From positions 1 to 64,000 of the forward strand of contig CAWDXD010000022.1 in the NCBI GenBank assembly GCA_963806145.1: a stretch of 64,000 bases of DNA. The letters run 5' to 3'. Below the pieces are notes generated by a model. The model made no database searches and was not told the origin of the DNA. It worked only from the letters and a program-made list of their open reading frames with translations. How positions within the stretch are numbered: the first letter of the stretch is position 1; each line of letters begins with the position of its first letter. This stretch comes from DASXKD01 sp963806145 (GTDB lineage Bacteria > Actinomycetota > Actinomycetes > Streptosporangiales > Streptosporangiaceae). Both the position numbers and the translations under genes were made by a program. Below, piece by piece: positions 28,208 through 38,440 of this stretch.

Positions 28208-29610
28208 TATCTTCCTCCACCGGACTTGACGGTGCCTATGCCAACGAGCTGGCGTCTGCCCACTGTGCCCGGGCTAGGTTCCCGGGACGGTTCCCTATCG
28301 GGCACAGTGTCACTTTCTCTGCTCACCAGCAGCCAGACGGCGCCGATTAGCCCGGCGATTAGTGCCTGTATATTGACGAACATCGGAAAAGAAAAAGAAT
28401 CGAAGAACGACGAGCAGAGCAGAGCAGCCAGCTCCCCGCCCGCGAGTGCCGCGCAGAGGGCGCGCAGCGAAGGGTCAGCGGTACGGCCCCGGGCGGCGAA
28501 CGCCGCCAAGGCCGGCCAGAGGAAATAGAAGATCAAGGCCGCCAGTCCCACCAGGCCAAGCTCGATCGCGGTCGTGAGATATTGGTTGTCGAGAATATGG
28601 ACCGTATCCGGAGCGATGTAGGTGCCGCCACCTTGGCCGAACCACGGGTTTTCCCGGACGAGTTGCTCTACGAACGGATAGTTGTTCACCCGGTGCGCGA
28701 CTGACGGATCACTCGTACCGGCCAGGAAATAGGTCTTGAGTGTGCCGAGAAGCCCGTGCGCGGTTACAAAGATGACTACCCCGCCCAGCAGGATGCCTGC
28801 GAGCCCGGCCAGTCGGCGTGCCGCGGGCAGCGAGACGACGAACACGCCGAATGCCACCCCCACAGCTAGAAAGGCCGACCGCGAGACCGAAGCGGGAATC
28901 GCGACGGCAATGCACATGGCCGGGAGCCAGCGCCGCACCCACGAGCGGCCGACATCATACATACCGAGATACACGGCAAGCGGCAACAGCATTCCGGCGG
29001 AGACGCCGAGCTCAATCGGATCGGTCGCGGTGCCGGGAACCCGGTTGAGCCCTCCCCTGTTTCCGATGACAGAGTTAGCGAGATCGGTCTGGTTCAGCGA
29101 GAAACCGGGCAGCTCCCGCAGATAATGCGTGACGTCCAGGTTTAGCCGAAACTGCAACCCAGCTACGATACCGCAAAATGCGCCCCCCCACACCAGTGCC
29201 CGCAGCACCCTCCGGATATCCTCGAAAGTGCGAAGAAACTCGGCAGCAACGAGGATGACGCCGGACACCCCGGCGAGCTGCATCAGCCACCGATCCGCGC
29301 TGGTTTGCTCGGGGTAGGTGAGCAGGGTCCGGTCCATGAGCAGGTACGAAACCAGCGTGACCAGCCACAGCAGGCAGAGGGGCATCCGGACCGGCGAGCG
29401 GTAGTCGAGAGGGTTGTGATACCCGAACAGTACGGTTGCCATGTATCCCAGGAACAGGCAATACGCGACCAAGGCGGCAACGTAGCCGCCCGCGCCGATC
29501 GCCTTGACCACCGAGTTCGACGGGAAGACCATCACGGTCACCGCAAACGCCTGCAGCAGCGGTACCGCGAATGAGCGAGGGGCACGCTGATCGATGGTGA
29601 GTGCCGTCAT
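28207..29610 (-). CDS. O-antigen ligase / Wzy-type polymerase family membrane protein
   Basis: 467 residues with about eleven hydrophobic segments. A large loop near residues 300-350 (HRVNNYPFVEQLVRENPWFGQGGGTYI, then HILDNQYLTTAIELG) matches the conserved extracytoplasmic loop of the O-antigen ligase/polymerase superfamily. The cytoplasmic tail is hydrophilic. It probably polymerises or ligates lipid-linked repeat units. The frame is intact. It is first in the minus-strand unit shared with the Wzz-like protein. Confidence 0.85.
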   Translation of the reverse strand: MTALTIDQRAPRSFAVPLLQAFAVTVMVFPSNSVVKAIGAGGYVAALVAYCLFLGYMATVLFGYHNPLDYRSPVRMPLCLLWLVTLVSYLLMDRTLLTYPEQTSADRWLMQLAGVSGVILVAAEFLRTFEDIRRVLRALVWGGAFCGIVAGLQFRLNLDVTHYLRELPGFSLNQTDLANSVIGNRGGLNRVPGTATDPIELGVSAGMLLPLAVYLGMYDVGRSWVRRWLPAMCIAVAIPASVSRSAFLAVGVAFGVFVVSLPAARRLAGLAGILLGGVVIFVTAHGLLGTLKTYFLAGTSDPSVAHRVNNYPFVEQLVRENPWFGQGGGTYIAPDTVHILDNQYLTTAIELGLVGLAALIFYFLWPALAAFAARGRTADPSLRALCAALAGGELAALLCSSFFDSFSFPMFVNIQALIAGLIGAVWLLVSRESDTVPDREPSREPSPGTVGRRQLVGIGTVKSGGGR

Positions 29611-30175
29611 CGCAGCTCACCTCTCGCGGTGTCGCCCCGGACCAGTTGGACGAGTAGGGCCGTGACCGCGGTCAGCCGGGCCGGGCGCGGCATGCTAACT
29701 TCCAACGGCGGAAACCAGTTTCCTCGGCCAGCCTTCGACGTACCACAGTGCGGTATGAGCGTGACAGGCACTTGGGCGATACGCCGTCACGACGGGCGCA
29801 ATGCCGCCCTGTCCATCCCGCGGCCAGGTCGGCCACACCGGTCCCCCGGTCTTGCTGCGCTTCTCCATCAGCAACTTACCACTGCCCCGCCTCGATCTCG
29901 GAGCTTGGCCGTGCTGACCCGAGCGGCTCACCTATCCCCCTCCGCTGCCAACCGTCCCAGCTCCCCCACTCTCCTGACGCGCGATCGACGGCGCAGGTTT
30001 ACGGCACAACACGAGAAATGTTAGCTAATTCGACCGGAAACCGCCGAGTTGACCCCGATGCGCTCATCTAACAGATGTCCGGGTGTCATGGCCTTCAGGC
30101 CGGCTCGAGAGCTCTGCTGTACACTCCGTTGCCGGTGTCATGCGGGGTTGGGACGTTCGGCCGGCGGAGGGGCGC
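29611..30175. other. Intergenic region between divergent genes; nothing recognised
   Basis: This 565-base region separates the Wzy-like gene (minus) from the deacetylase operon (plus). Short open frames here lack ribosome sites and recognisable products. It should contain promoters for both directions. A less GC-rich stretch lies near 29995-30060. Confidence 0.5.
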
Positions 30176-30870
30176 GTGATAACGAAGGGTCAAAGAGACG
30201 GGGGCGGCTCGATTCTAAACCTGTGCTTCCACGGCATCGGCGCCCCCGGCCGCGCCCTGGAGCCAGACGAGGACCTCTACTGGGTCGGGGAGACCCAGTT
30301 CGAGGACCTCCTGGATGTCATTAGCAGGCAGCCATCGGTGCGCATCACGTTCGACGACGCGAACGCGTCCGATGCCGCGCTTGCTCTGCCAGCCCTGCGC
30401 CGGCGAGGGCCTCGAAGCCACGTTCTTCATCATCTCCGGGCGGCTGGACCAACCGGGTTCGCTCGCCTCGGCCGAGGTGAGGACCCTCGTGCGGGAGGGC
30501 ATGACGGTCGGCTCGCACGGGATGCGGCACGTATCCTGGCGATCCGCCAGCGACGCCGAACTCGAGGAAGAGCTTGGCGATGCGGCCGACGCCATCGCTG
30601 AGGCGGCCGACCAGCCAGTCCGCCAGGCCGCGTGCCCATTTGGTTCCTACGACCGGCGTGTGCTCAGGGCCGTCCGCCAGCACGGTTTCTCCCGGGTCTA
30701 CACCGTCGACGGCGGGCCCGCCAGAAGCGATGCGTGGCTCCAGTCCCGCTACACCGATCCGGGCGGAGGACACCCCGGCCGACATCGAGCGGCTGGCCCG
30801 CTCTCCCCGGGGCGGTGCGGTCCCCACCATGGTGCGCCAGGGCAAGTCGTTCGTGAAGCGATGGCGGTAA
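30176..30870 (+). CDS. Polysaccharide deacetylase (NodB-type), two frameshifts
   Basis: Carbohydrate esterase 4-type enzyme of about 231 residues after repair. The metal-binding TFDDANASD motif near residue 57 and SHGMRH (the H-x3-H metal motif) near 104 are present. ACPFGSYDRRVLRAV is another family motif. The frame changes near 30400 (ALPAL to CAGEGLEATFF) and, by one extra base, near 30763 before IRAEDTPADIE. The GTG start at 30176 has a GGAGGGG site. There is no clear signal peptide, so it may act on cytoplasmic or lipid-linked sugars. Its end overlaps the ATP-grasp gene. Confidence 0.82.
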
Positions 30871-32076
30871 GGCGCAGGACCGCGTCTGCGGGCGGCGGGC
30901 CGCTGGTCCTTATCGGCTTCGCCGAGGCCCTGGCGGCGATCGAGGCGGCATGGTCGCTGCAGAGCGCTGGTTTCAGGGTTGCCGCATTCCGCCGCGCAGG
31001 GAGCCGACCCGCGCTGCGGCGCGTCCGTGGCGTGGCACTGCACGAGGTCCCGTGCCCGGAATCGAACGCGGCCGCCACCGCGACAGCGGTGCGGACGCTC
31101 TGTGACGTGCTGCGGCCCGATGCGCTGCTGCCACTCGATGATCATGCGTTGTGGGTCTGCACCCGGCTGGAGGACGCCAAGGTGACGCTGGCCGGTGTGG
31201 CCGGTTACCCGGCTGAGTGCGCCCTGGACAAGAGCCTTCAACTGGAGGCCGCCCGGCAGGGCCGGTCTCCCTGTTCCGCCGACCCAGATCATGGACGATC
31301 TGGCCAGTGTGAGCCCGGCCAACTTCCCGGTCATGGTGAAGCCGGCCCGGGCGCTGTACGAGGTCGACGGCGCACTCGAACGGCCGACGGGCATCGTGTG
31401 CGCGGACAGCCAGGAGTTCGCGCGCGCCGCGGCACGGAGGTGGCCTGGGCCTGTCTTGATCCAGCCGTTGATCCACGGCGCCGGCGAGGGCCTCTTCGGC
31501 CACGCCAGCGCCCGGGGGGTGACCGGATGGAGCGCCCACCGGCGGGTGCGGATGGTCAACCCGCAAGGCTCGGCCTCCTCCGCCTGCCGGTCCGAAGAGG
31601 TGGACAAGGAACTGGTCGAAGCCAGCGAGCGCTTCTTGAGCGCCATCGGCTGGCGGGGAATGTTCATGCTCGAGTTTCTCCGGGACGCGGCAGGCCAGGC
31701 CTGGTTCATGGAACTCAACGGCCGCGCCTGGGGCAGCATGGCCCTGGCCAGGCGCCGGGGCTTCGAGTATCCGGCGTGGACTGTCCGGGCGGCCCTCGAA
31801 CCGGGCTTCGAGCCAGTCCCACCGCCCGAGCCACCCGAGATCGTCTGCCGTAATCTGGGCCTCGAACTGGTTCACCTGGCATTCGTTGCCCGCGGACCGC
31901 AGTCAAAGGCGCCGATGGAGTGGCCACGGCTGGGGACGGCCGTCCGCGACGTGTGCACCTTTGCGCGCGGCGACCGGCTGTACAACTGGAACCGGTCCCA
32001 GCCCGCGGTGCTGCTCACCGACACGGTCGGCACGCTGCGGCACTATGCGGGCAAGATGGCGGGGCGGCGGCGATGA
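30861..32076 (+). CDS. ATP-grasp superfamily ligase-like protein, one frameshift
   Basis: About 405 residues after repair. An N-terminal Rossmann-like pre-ATP-grasp domain (PLVLIGFAEALAAIEAAWSL) leads into the ATP-grasp core: NFPVMVKPARALYEVDG, PVLIQPLIHGAGEGLFG, and the metal site MFMLEFLRDAAG / WFMELNGRAWGSM. This is a carboxylate-amine or carboxylate-thiol ligase fold. One extra g near 31258 breaks the frame before AGLPVPPTQI. Its ATG overlaps the deacetylase stop and its TGA overlaps the next start (ATGA). The substrate is unknown. Confidence 0.83.
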
Positions 32077-32817
32077 CATCGGTACGGGTCGCTGCGCACG
32101 TCCATTCATCGTGGTCGTATGACGCCGAATGGTCGCTTGAGGACATCGCCAGGGCCTTCCGGCGGCGCCGGTACGACGTCGTGCTCATGTCGGAGCACGA
32201 TCGGGGCTTCGACCAGCAGCGCTGGACGGATTATCAGCAAGCCTGCAAGGCAGCCAGCACCGACGACCTCCTCTTGGTCCCCGGCATCGAGTACGAGGAC
32301 GCTGACAACGTGGTCCACACGCCGGTGTGGGGCGATAGCGTCCCCTTCCTTGGCGCAGGCCGACCGACGCTCGAGCTGCTCCGCTCGGCCCACGCGGAGG
32401 GCGCCGTCGCCGTGCTGGCCCACCCGTGGCGGCGGAACGCCATCTCGCGCTACCAGCCAGCCTGGGCCCAGTTGCTCAGCGCGGTAGAGATCTGGAACCG
32501 CAAGTATGACGGGCTCGCCCCGCGACCGGGAGGCCAGCCAGTTCGCCGACCGCGGCGGCCTCGGGCACTTCGTATCGCTGGACTTTCATACCCGCCGCCA
32601 GTTCTTTCCGCTGGCCATGTCGATCTCGCTCGACAAGGCGCCGTCGCCGGTCTCGCTGATCGAGGCGATCCGCGCCGGCCGCTGCCGCCCGGAGTTCCTG
32701 GGCATCTCCGCACTGCGCTTCACCAGGGGTCTCGAAGGAGCGACGCTGCGGGCCCTCGAGGCCGCGCGGCGAGGGGTGCGAGCGCCAGTCCGGCGACTCC
32801 AGCGCGGCACCGAGTGA
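32073..32817 (+). CDS. PHP-domain phosphoesterase, one frameshift
   Basis: About 248 residues after repair. The PHP metal motifs are visible: AHVHSSWSYDAEWSLE (H-x-H), LMSEHDRGF (EHD), VPGIEYE and VAVLAHPWRR. The last part contains LGHFVSLDFHTRR. One extra c near 32518 splits the gene after YDGLAP. It overlaps the ATP-grasp stop as ATGA. Hydrolysis of a phosphoester is predicted; in this setting it may act on a phosphorylated sugar or amino acid. Confidence 0.8.
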
Positions 32818-32842
32818 GCCCCACCTCGGCATGAGGAGGTCT

Positions 32843-33866
32843 TCAGGTATCGGGAGAGGCGCTTCCTGGTAGGTCCTGCCAGCGGGAACGCCGCAGCAGC
32901 GTGCCCAGCGCCACCCGCTGGACGGGATCGGCGGAGCGCAGGAGATAGTGCAGGGCGACCGCGGCCCGGAAGAGCGAGGTCGCCGGCCGGCGATGATACT
33001 TCTCGTAGTAACGGACGCGGTTGACGGCCAGCAGGGCGCCCAGCGCCGGGGACCGGCCGGACCCGCCGTCCTCATGCCGGACCCGTGCGGCCGGGACGTA
33101 GCGGACGCGGTAGCCACAACGCCGGGCCCTCGCGGCGAAATCGGTCTCTTCGGAGTACAGGAAGAAACGGCTGTCATCCCAGTCGCCGACGGCGTCATGA
33201 CAGGCCGCCGAGATGAGCAGGGCCGCGCCTCCTGCCCACGCCACGTCCTGCTCACGCTGGTAGGCGCGACGGTCACGGATGGTCTCGCTGAGCCAGCCCG
33301 GTCGCTGCGGCACCTTGGCCCCGAAGAGCGCGTCCCCGAAGGCCCGCGGCACGCTCGGCTCGCGGCGGGCCGACAGGTAGAGGCTGCCATCATCGTTGAG
33401 CAGCATCGGCACAGTGATTCCCACGCCGGTCAGCTGAAGCTCCTCGTAGAGCCGGACGACGGCCCCGGGCTCCAGCACGAGGTCGGGGTTGAGTATCAGC
33501 AGCGCCGAGCAGGGCCCGATCAACGAGCGCGCAAGGTTGATCCCGCCGGCATAGCCGAGATTGCGGCCGGCCTCGACGAAGGATCGCGTCGTCTCGGGCC
33601 CGCACGATGGCCGTCGTCTGGTCGGATGAGCCGTTGTCCACTACGATGCAGCGCGTCCTCAGCGAAGCGCTGGCGGCCGCCAGCGAATCGAGCAGCCTCT
33701 CGATATGCCCGGCACTGTTGTAGCTGACCACGATCACGCCGCAGTCGGCACGCCCGCGCATGCGCGGATCCGTCCGGAGATCGGTTTCCGCCGGGCGAGC
33801 GCCCTGACGGCGCTGTTCGGTCGCCTGGCTACCACCCGCCGGCGGCTGTGGCTTGTGGCCTGTCAC
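32843..33866 (-). CDS. Family 2 glycosyltransferase (rhamnosyltransferase-like), one frameshift
   Basis: About 341 residues after repair. The N-terminus reads CGVIVVSYNSAGHIERLLDSL and VVDNGSSDQT, and the later part LLILNPDLVLEPGAV and AGGAALLISAACHDAVG with DDSRFFLYSEETDFAARARR. These are hallmarks of WcaA/GT2 rhamnosyltransferase-type enzymes. An extra base near 33590 separates DDAI from FVEAGRNLGYAGG. It starts with GTG at 33866, 12 bases after the aminotransferase stop. The donor could be a 6-deoxyhexose, by analogy only. Confidence 0.85.
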
Positions 33867-33878
33867 GCTATCGTCCGC

Positions 33879-34988
33879 TCAGCGCAGCGCCGCACCCAGA
33901 ACGGATACGACGCGCTCCTGCTGTGCCTGGGTGATTTCGGGGAAGAGCGGCAGGCTGAGAATCTGGCCAGCGGCCCGCTCAGCGGTGGGAAACGATCCTT
34001 CCGGGTAGCCCAGCCCACTGAAGGCGCGCGTGAGGTGGATCGGCACCGGGTAGTGAATCCCCGCGCCGATTCCGGCCGCGTGCAACTCCTTGAGCACGCC
34101 ATCCCGGTCCGGCACCCGCACCACGTAGAGATGCCAGACGTGCTCGTTGCCCCCCAAGGTCTGTGGCAAGATCACGTCGCCGACGGCTTTCAGCAAGCTG
34201 TCGTACCGGGCGGCGGCCCCGCGCCTGGCCACGTTCCACCCGGCAAGCCGCCGCAGCTTGGCCGAGAGCACGACCGCCTGCAGCGAGTCCAGCCGGCTGT
34301 TGACCCCTATGACGTCGTGCTGGTACTTATGCACTGATCCGTGGTCGCGGATCATCCGCATCTCGGCCGCGAGCTGGTCGGATCCCGTCAGCACAGCTCC
34401 CGCGTCACCATAGGCACCTAGGTTCTTGCCCGGGTAGAAGCTCGTGGCGGCCGCGTGGCCGAGGTTCCCTGCGCACGTCCCGTTCCGGCGCGCGCCCTGG
34501 GCCTGCGCCGCATCCTCCACGATCCAGGCGCCGATCCGGTCGGCCAGCGGCCACAACCGTTCCACCGCGGCGGTCTGGCCGTACAGATGGACAGGGATGA
34601 TCGCCCGGGTGCGCTCGGTTACCGCCGCCTCGACGGCGTCGGCGTCAATGAGGTAGGTACCGTCGCCGGCACAGTCCACGAGCACCGGCTTGGCCCCAGC
34701 ACGGCAGACCGCCTCGGCGGTTGCCACGAACGTGTTGGCCGGCAGGATGCACTCATCGCCTGGGCCGACCCCGAGGGCGCGCAGCGCGATCTCGATCGCG
34801 TCTGTCCCGTTCGCGACGGCCACGCAGTGTCGCGCGGTGAGGAATGCCGCGAACTCCTGCTCGAATGCCGCCACCGGCTGGCCCCCGATGAACGCGGTCT
34901 CGCGAAGCACCTCCTGCCATCCCCGGGCGACCTCCTGGGCCACCGCCTCATGCTGTGCGGCCAGGTCAACGAGCGGAATCGTGGTCAC
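33879..34988 (-). CDS. DegT/DnrJ/EryC1/StrS sugar aminotransferase
   Basis: 369-residue PLP-dependent aminotransferase that makes amino sugars on a nucleotide-sugar 3- or 4-keto intermediate. Key features are NGTDAIEIALRALGVGPGDE, IVEDAAQAQGA (the PLP-contacting Asp), and the lysine motif SFYPGKNLGAYGDAGA with the catalytic Lys near residue 188. GVNSRLDSLQAVVL follows. The overall form is closest to 3-aminotransferases such as WlbC/WbpE and FdtB/QdtB. The frame is intact. Confidence 0.92.
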   Translation of the reverse strand: MTTIPLVDLAAQHEAVAQEVARGWQEVLRETAFIGGQPVAAFEQEFAAFLTARHCVAVANGTDAIEIALRALGVGPGDECILPANTFVATAEAVCRAGAKPVLVDCAGDGTYLIDADAVEAAVTERTRAIIPVHLYGQTAAVERLWPLADRIGAWIVEDAAQAQGARRNGTCAGNLGHAAATSFYPGKNLGAYGDAGAVLTGSDQLAAEMRMIRDHGSVHKYQHDVIGVNSRLDSLQAVVLSAKLRRLAGWNVARRGAAARYDSLLKAVGDVILPQTLGGNEHVWHLYVVRVPDRDGVLKELHAAGIGAGIHYPVPIHLTRAFSGLGYPEGSFPTAERAAGQILSLPLFPEITQAQQERVVSVLGAALR

Positions 34989-35225
34989 TTCTCATCCTTC
35001 CAGGCAACTGAACGCCCATGTCGGCATACTCAGGGACGTCCAGGCACTAGCCCGGGTTTACCGGTGCGCCCGCCATGTAATCGCCTTGCGCCTCTGGCGC
35101 GTCTTACGATGTAACCACGATAGGACGCTGCTTGCGATCGATGCCCACCGGTCTCAGACAGCCAGGCCACCTGCGCAGCAGTACCGCCAGCAGCCGCAGA
35201 GAGGAATGGGGGGCGGGGGCCCGCG

Positions 35226-36266
35226 ATGAGCTCAGTGAGCGTTGTCATCCCTTGCTACAACTACGGCCACTTCCTGCGGGACGCGGTCAGGAGCGTACTC
35301 GACGACCAGCCCGGCGTCGACGTCCGGGTCCTGATAATCGACGACGCGTCCCCGGACGGCAGCGCCCAGGTAGCTAAGGCGATCGCCGCCGACGACCCGC
35401 GCGTGGAAGTGGCGGCACACGCGGCCAACCGGGGGCACATCGCAACCTACAACGAAGGCCTACTGGAATGGGCCGACGGTGACTACACGGTGCTGCTGTC
35501 CGCGGACGATCAGCTGACTCCGGGAGCACTGCGCCGTGCGGTCGACCTGCTGGACGCCAAGCCGGGCGTGGGTTTCGTCTACGGGCACCCGGTGCACTTC
35601 CAGCACAGCACCCCCCTGCCGGCGCCACGGGTCGCCGTCATGGGCTGGTCGGTGTGGCCAGGTCACTGGTGGGTCGAGCGCCGGTTTCGTGATGCGCACA
35701 GCTGCATCACGTCTCCGGAAGTCGTCGTCCGCACGTCATTGCAGCAGCGGGTGGGCGGATACGATCCCCGGCTGCCGCACACCGGGGACATCGAGATGTG
35801 GATGCGGCTGGCCGCGTACGCCGATGTGGGCTACATCCGGGGTGTCGACCAAGCCTTCTACCGGGTGCATGGGAAGAACATGAACAAGTCATGGACCCAG
35901 CTGGTCGACCTGCAACAGCGCCGGATGGCCTACGAGGCGCTGCTGGAACGCTGTGCTGACCGGCTGCCGGATGCAGGCCGCCTGTCTGACACAGTGCACC
36001 GCAAGCTCGCCCGGGAGGCACTGTGGTTCGCTGCGAGAGCCTACGACCGCGGCCGGACCGGGCAGACACCCGTGGCGGACCTGACCGCATTCGCCTTTGA
36101 CTGCTGGCCGGAGGCCGACAGGCTACCGGCCTACCGGGGCCTGCGAATGCGTCAGCGCATCGGCGCGCGCACCATGCCATACCTGCAGCCACTGGTGGTA
36201 TCGGCGGCCGCCCGCCGGGCGCAAAGCTGGTGGTGGCGGCGGGCGTGGGCGCTGCGAGGACTCTAG
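35226..36266 (+). CDS. Family 2 glycosyltransferase
   Basis: 346-residue GT-A enzyme with VSVVIPCYNYGHFL at the start, LIIDDASPDGS and LLSADDQLTPGAL (metal-binding Asp pair), and HTGDIEMWMRLAAYADVGYI later. The C-terminus is basic and tryptophan-rich. A GGGGGGCGGGGG run precedes the ATG. The TuaH-like gene starts six bases after its stop, so the two are co-transcribed. The sugar is unknown. Confidence 0.88.
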   Translation: MSSVSVVIPCYNYGHFLRDAVRSVLDDQPGVDVRVLIIDDASPDGSAQVAKAIAADDPRVEVAAHAANRGHIATYNEGLLEWADGDYTVLLSADDQLTPGALRRAVDLLDAKPGVGFVYGHPVHFQHSTPLPAPRVAVMGWSVWPGHWWVERRFRDAHSCITSPEVVVRTSLQQRVGGYDPRLPHTGDIEMWMRLAAYADVGYIRGVDQAFYRVHGKNMNKSWTQLVDLQQRRMAYEALLERCADRLPDAGRLSDTVHRKLAREALWFAARAYDRGRTGQTPVADLTAFAFDCWPEADRLPAYRGLRMRQRIGARTMPYLQPLVVSAAARRAQSWWWRRAWALRGL

Positions 36267-36272
36267 AATCGC

Positions 36273-37517
36273 ATGAGATTCCGCACCGAGACGATGCCCG
36301 GGCCCTTCACCCCCACGGCGGGCCGCAGAGTGCCGCAGCCCCTGCGGCCGACCCAGCCTGGCGCATTCGATGACCTGATCGTCATTTGTGCCGCCAATCA
36401 TTTCGACGGCATGAAGCTGGCCGATCAGCACCTCGCGGAGCAGCTATCGAAACTGGCGCCCGTGCTCTATGTCGACCCGCCACGATCGTGGCTCACTCCA
36501 CTCCGGCAACGGGAAGCGGCCCTGGTAGGTGGCCCGAGACTGCGAGTCCTAGCGCCCCGCTTCGCGCAGCTGACTCCGCTCGTGCAGCCAGGCCCGTCAA
36601 GGAAAGGACTCACCGGGCTCACTACCGCCCTCGCCCGCCGCCAGATTCAGGCGGCCACCACCCATCTGGGCGGCCGGGTCGCGGCGCTGATTTCAGCCTG
36701 GCCGCATTATCAAGTATTTGGCAGTTGCCAGGAGGGCGTCGGCATCTACTGGGCCCAGGATGACTTCGTGGGCGGAGCCACGCTGCTTGGTTTTGACGCC
36801 CGGCAGCTCGACGCCTGTGAACGCGGTGTCGCGGCCGCGGCCAGCTTCCTCGTTGCGGCCAATCCGGTGGTGGCCGAGACCTGGCGCACGCGGGGCCATG
36901 AGGTTTTCCTGATCCCCTTCGGGGCGGACGTGGATGCCTACAGGGGCGCTGATCAGGCTTCGCTGCCGCCAGACGTCGGGCTGGAAGGCCCGATAGTAGG
37001 CTTCGTGGGCCAGATCAACAGCCGGACCGATCTGCGGCTGCTAGAGGCGATAGCCAATCGCGACCGCTCACTGTTGCTGGTCGGTCCCAGGGATCCGGCC
37101 TTCGAACCCACCAGGTTTGATGCCCTTCTGCAGCGACCGAACGTAGCGTGGGTCGGGCCGAAGCCATTCAGCGCTCTGCCCAGCTACTTCCGGCTGATAG
37201 ATGTGGGCATCGTGCCCTACGGCGACAGTCCCTTCAACCGGGGCAGCTTCCCGCTCAAGACGCTGGAGTACCTGGCCGCAGGGCGCCCGGTGGTCGCCAC
37301 AGACCTGCCTGCGATCCGCTGGCTCGCGACGGATATGGTAGCGATCGCGTCCGAGCCCTTGTCTTTCGCCGACAATGTTGACCGCATGCTCGCCGGGGCT
37401 AGGTCACCAGCCTTGATGGCGCGCCGTCGGGAGTTCGCGGCCCGGCACAGCTGGGCCAGCCGCGCAGCCGAGTTCCACGAGCTCGTCCGCAGCCGGCGTT
37501 CTCCCCTGACGGTCTAG
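36273..37517 (+). CDS. TuaH-like GT-B glycosyltransferase
   Basis: 414 residues. Conserved features of the TuaH-like teichuronic-acid glycosyltransferase group include an N-terminal NHFDGMKLADQHLAEQL segment, VLYVDPPRS, IYWAQDDFVGGA and a C-terminal donor-binding portion (GFVGQINSRTDLRLLE, VGPKPFSALPSYFRLIDVGIVPY, PLKTLEYLAAGRPVVATDLP). The frame is intact and the protein is soluble or peripheral. It likely transfers one sugar of the repeat unit. Confidence 0.85.
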   Translation: MRFRTETMPGPFTPTAGRRVPQPLRPTQPGAFDDLIVICAANHFDGMKLADQHLAEQLSKLAPVLYVDPPRSWLTPLRQREAALVGGPRLRVLAPRFAQLTPLVQPGPSRKGLTGLTTALARRQIQAATTHLGGRVAALISAWPHYQVFGSCQEGVGIYWAQDDFVGGATLLGFDARQLDACERGVAAAASFLVAANPVVAETWRTRGHEVFLIPFGADVDAYRGADQASLPPDVGLEGPIVGFVGQINSRTDLRLLEAIANRDRSLLLVGPRDPAFEPTRFDALLQRPNVAWVGPKPFSALPSYFRLIDVGIVPYGDSPFNRGSFPLKTLEYLAAGRPVVATDLPAIRWLATDMVAIASEPLSFADNVDRMLAGARSPALMARRREFAARHSWASRAAEFHELVRSRRSPLTV

Positions 37518-37543
37518 GGAAGCCGGAACGGGCACTGCAGCCG

Positions 37544-38278
37544 TCACACCCCACGCTTGTAGACGCGGCGCAGGGCCGGGTACCGCTGGCCGACATCGTG
37601 ACGCAGCCGCTTGACGCGGTACATCATCGTCAGGCGCAGCCGCTTAGGCAGGGCGGCGAAGCCCAGATCGGGATAGCTCTTGTTAAATGGCTGTTGTGAC
37701 CAATCCTCAGGCGCCGGGGGAGAAAGGAGCGTAAAGGCCGCCGCACGGTCGTCGGAGATACCGTCGAGACGCCAGTTGGGCTCCAGGCTCATGTGCCGGA
37801 ATACATGCGCTACCGCGGGGATCGGGATGTCGTCCAAAAGCATCCGGCCGCCGACCTTCAAAGACCGGGTGATGTAATACCAGTCAACCTCCGGGAACGG
37901 GAACGAGTGCGCGCCGTCAATGAACGCCATATCGAGGGTTCGTTCACGGCCGAGCAGGGACGGCAGGACGTCGTCGGACAGGCCCTCTATGAAGGTGATC
38001 CGGCTGGCATCGACCCCGATCTTCTGGCAGTACTCCAAGACCCGTTCGTGCTCGGCAGAATCTGGGCTGATCGCCGTGTGGTACGTTCCTGCGGCCGCGA
38101 ATATAACGGTGGATGCCCCGACACCCGTCTCGATCGTTCTCTCGCCGTTTCTCGCGAAGCCGCGGATCGCTTCGAGTGTCCCGGGAAGAGCGTCCCAGCG
38201 GACTTCTCCGCCGAGATGGAACGACGGCCTGTCAGTCAGCAGCCGCTTGACAATGTCTAGCCTGCCAGTGGTCTTCAT
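37544..38278 (-). CDS. Class I SAM-dependent O-methyltransferase-like protein
   Basis: 244 residues of the Methyltransf_24 type. TIETGVGASTVIFAA is the SAM motif, and MAFIDGAHSFPFPEVDW and RMLLDDIPIPAV carry the acidic residues typical of the class. Its basic C-terminus (RVKRLRHDVGQRYPALRRVYKRGV in part) may contact a membrane or glycan. It stands alone on the minus strand, convergent with the TuaH-like gene. Confidence 0.83.
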   Translation of the reverse strand: MKTTGRLDIVKRLLTDRPSFHLGGEVRWDALPGTLEAIRGFARNGERTIETGVGASTVIFAAAGTYHTAISPDSAEHERVLEYCQKIGVDASRITFIEGLSDDVLPSLLGRERTLDMAFIDGAHSFPFPEVDWYYITRSLKVGGRMLLDDIPIPAVAHVFRHMSLEPNWRLDGISDDRAAAFTLLSPPAPEDWSQQPFNKSYPDLGFAALPKRLRLTMMYRVKRLRHDVGQRYPALRRVYKRGV

Positions 38279-38440
38279 ATCGCATATCCCTGAGGTAAAA
38301 GTCGAGCAGAAGAGTAATGGTACTTCGTGTTACGTCTGCTCTCTAGGTTTCTGGAGAGTTACCGGCGCGGCCCCTAGTGGCTGTCCGCTGGGCGGCACAA
38401 CAGGCGCCGCACCGGTGACCGGGTCGACTGCCGTTGATCA

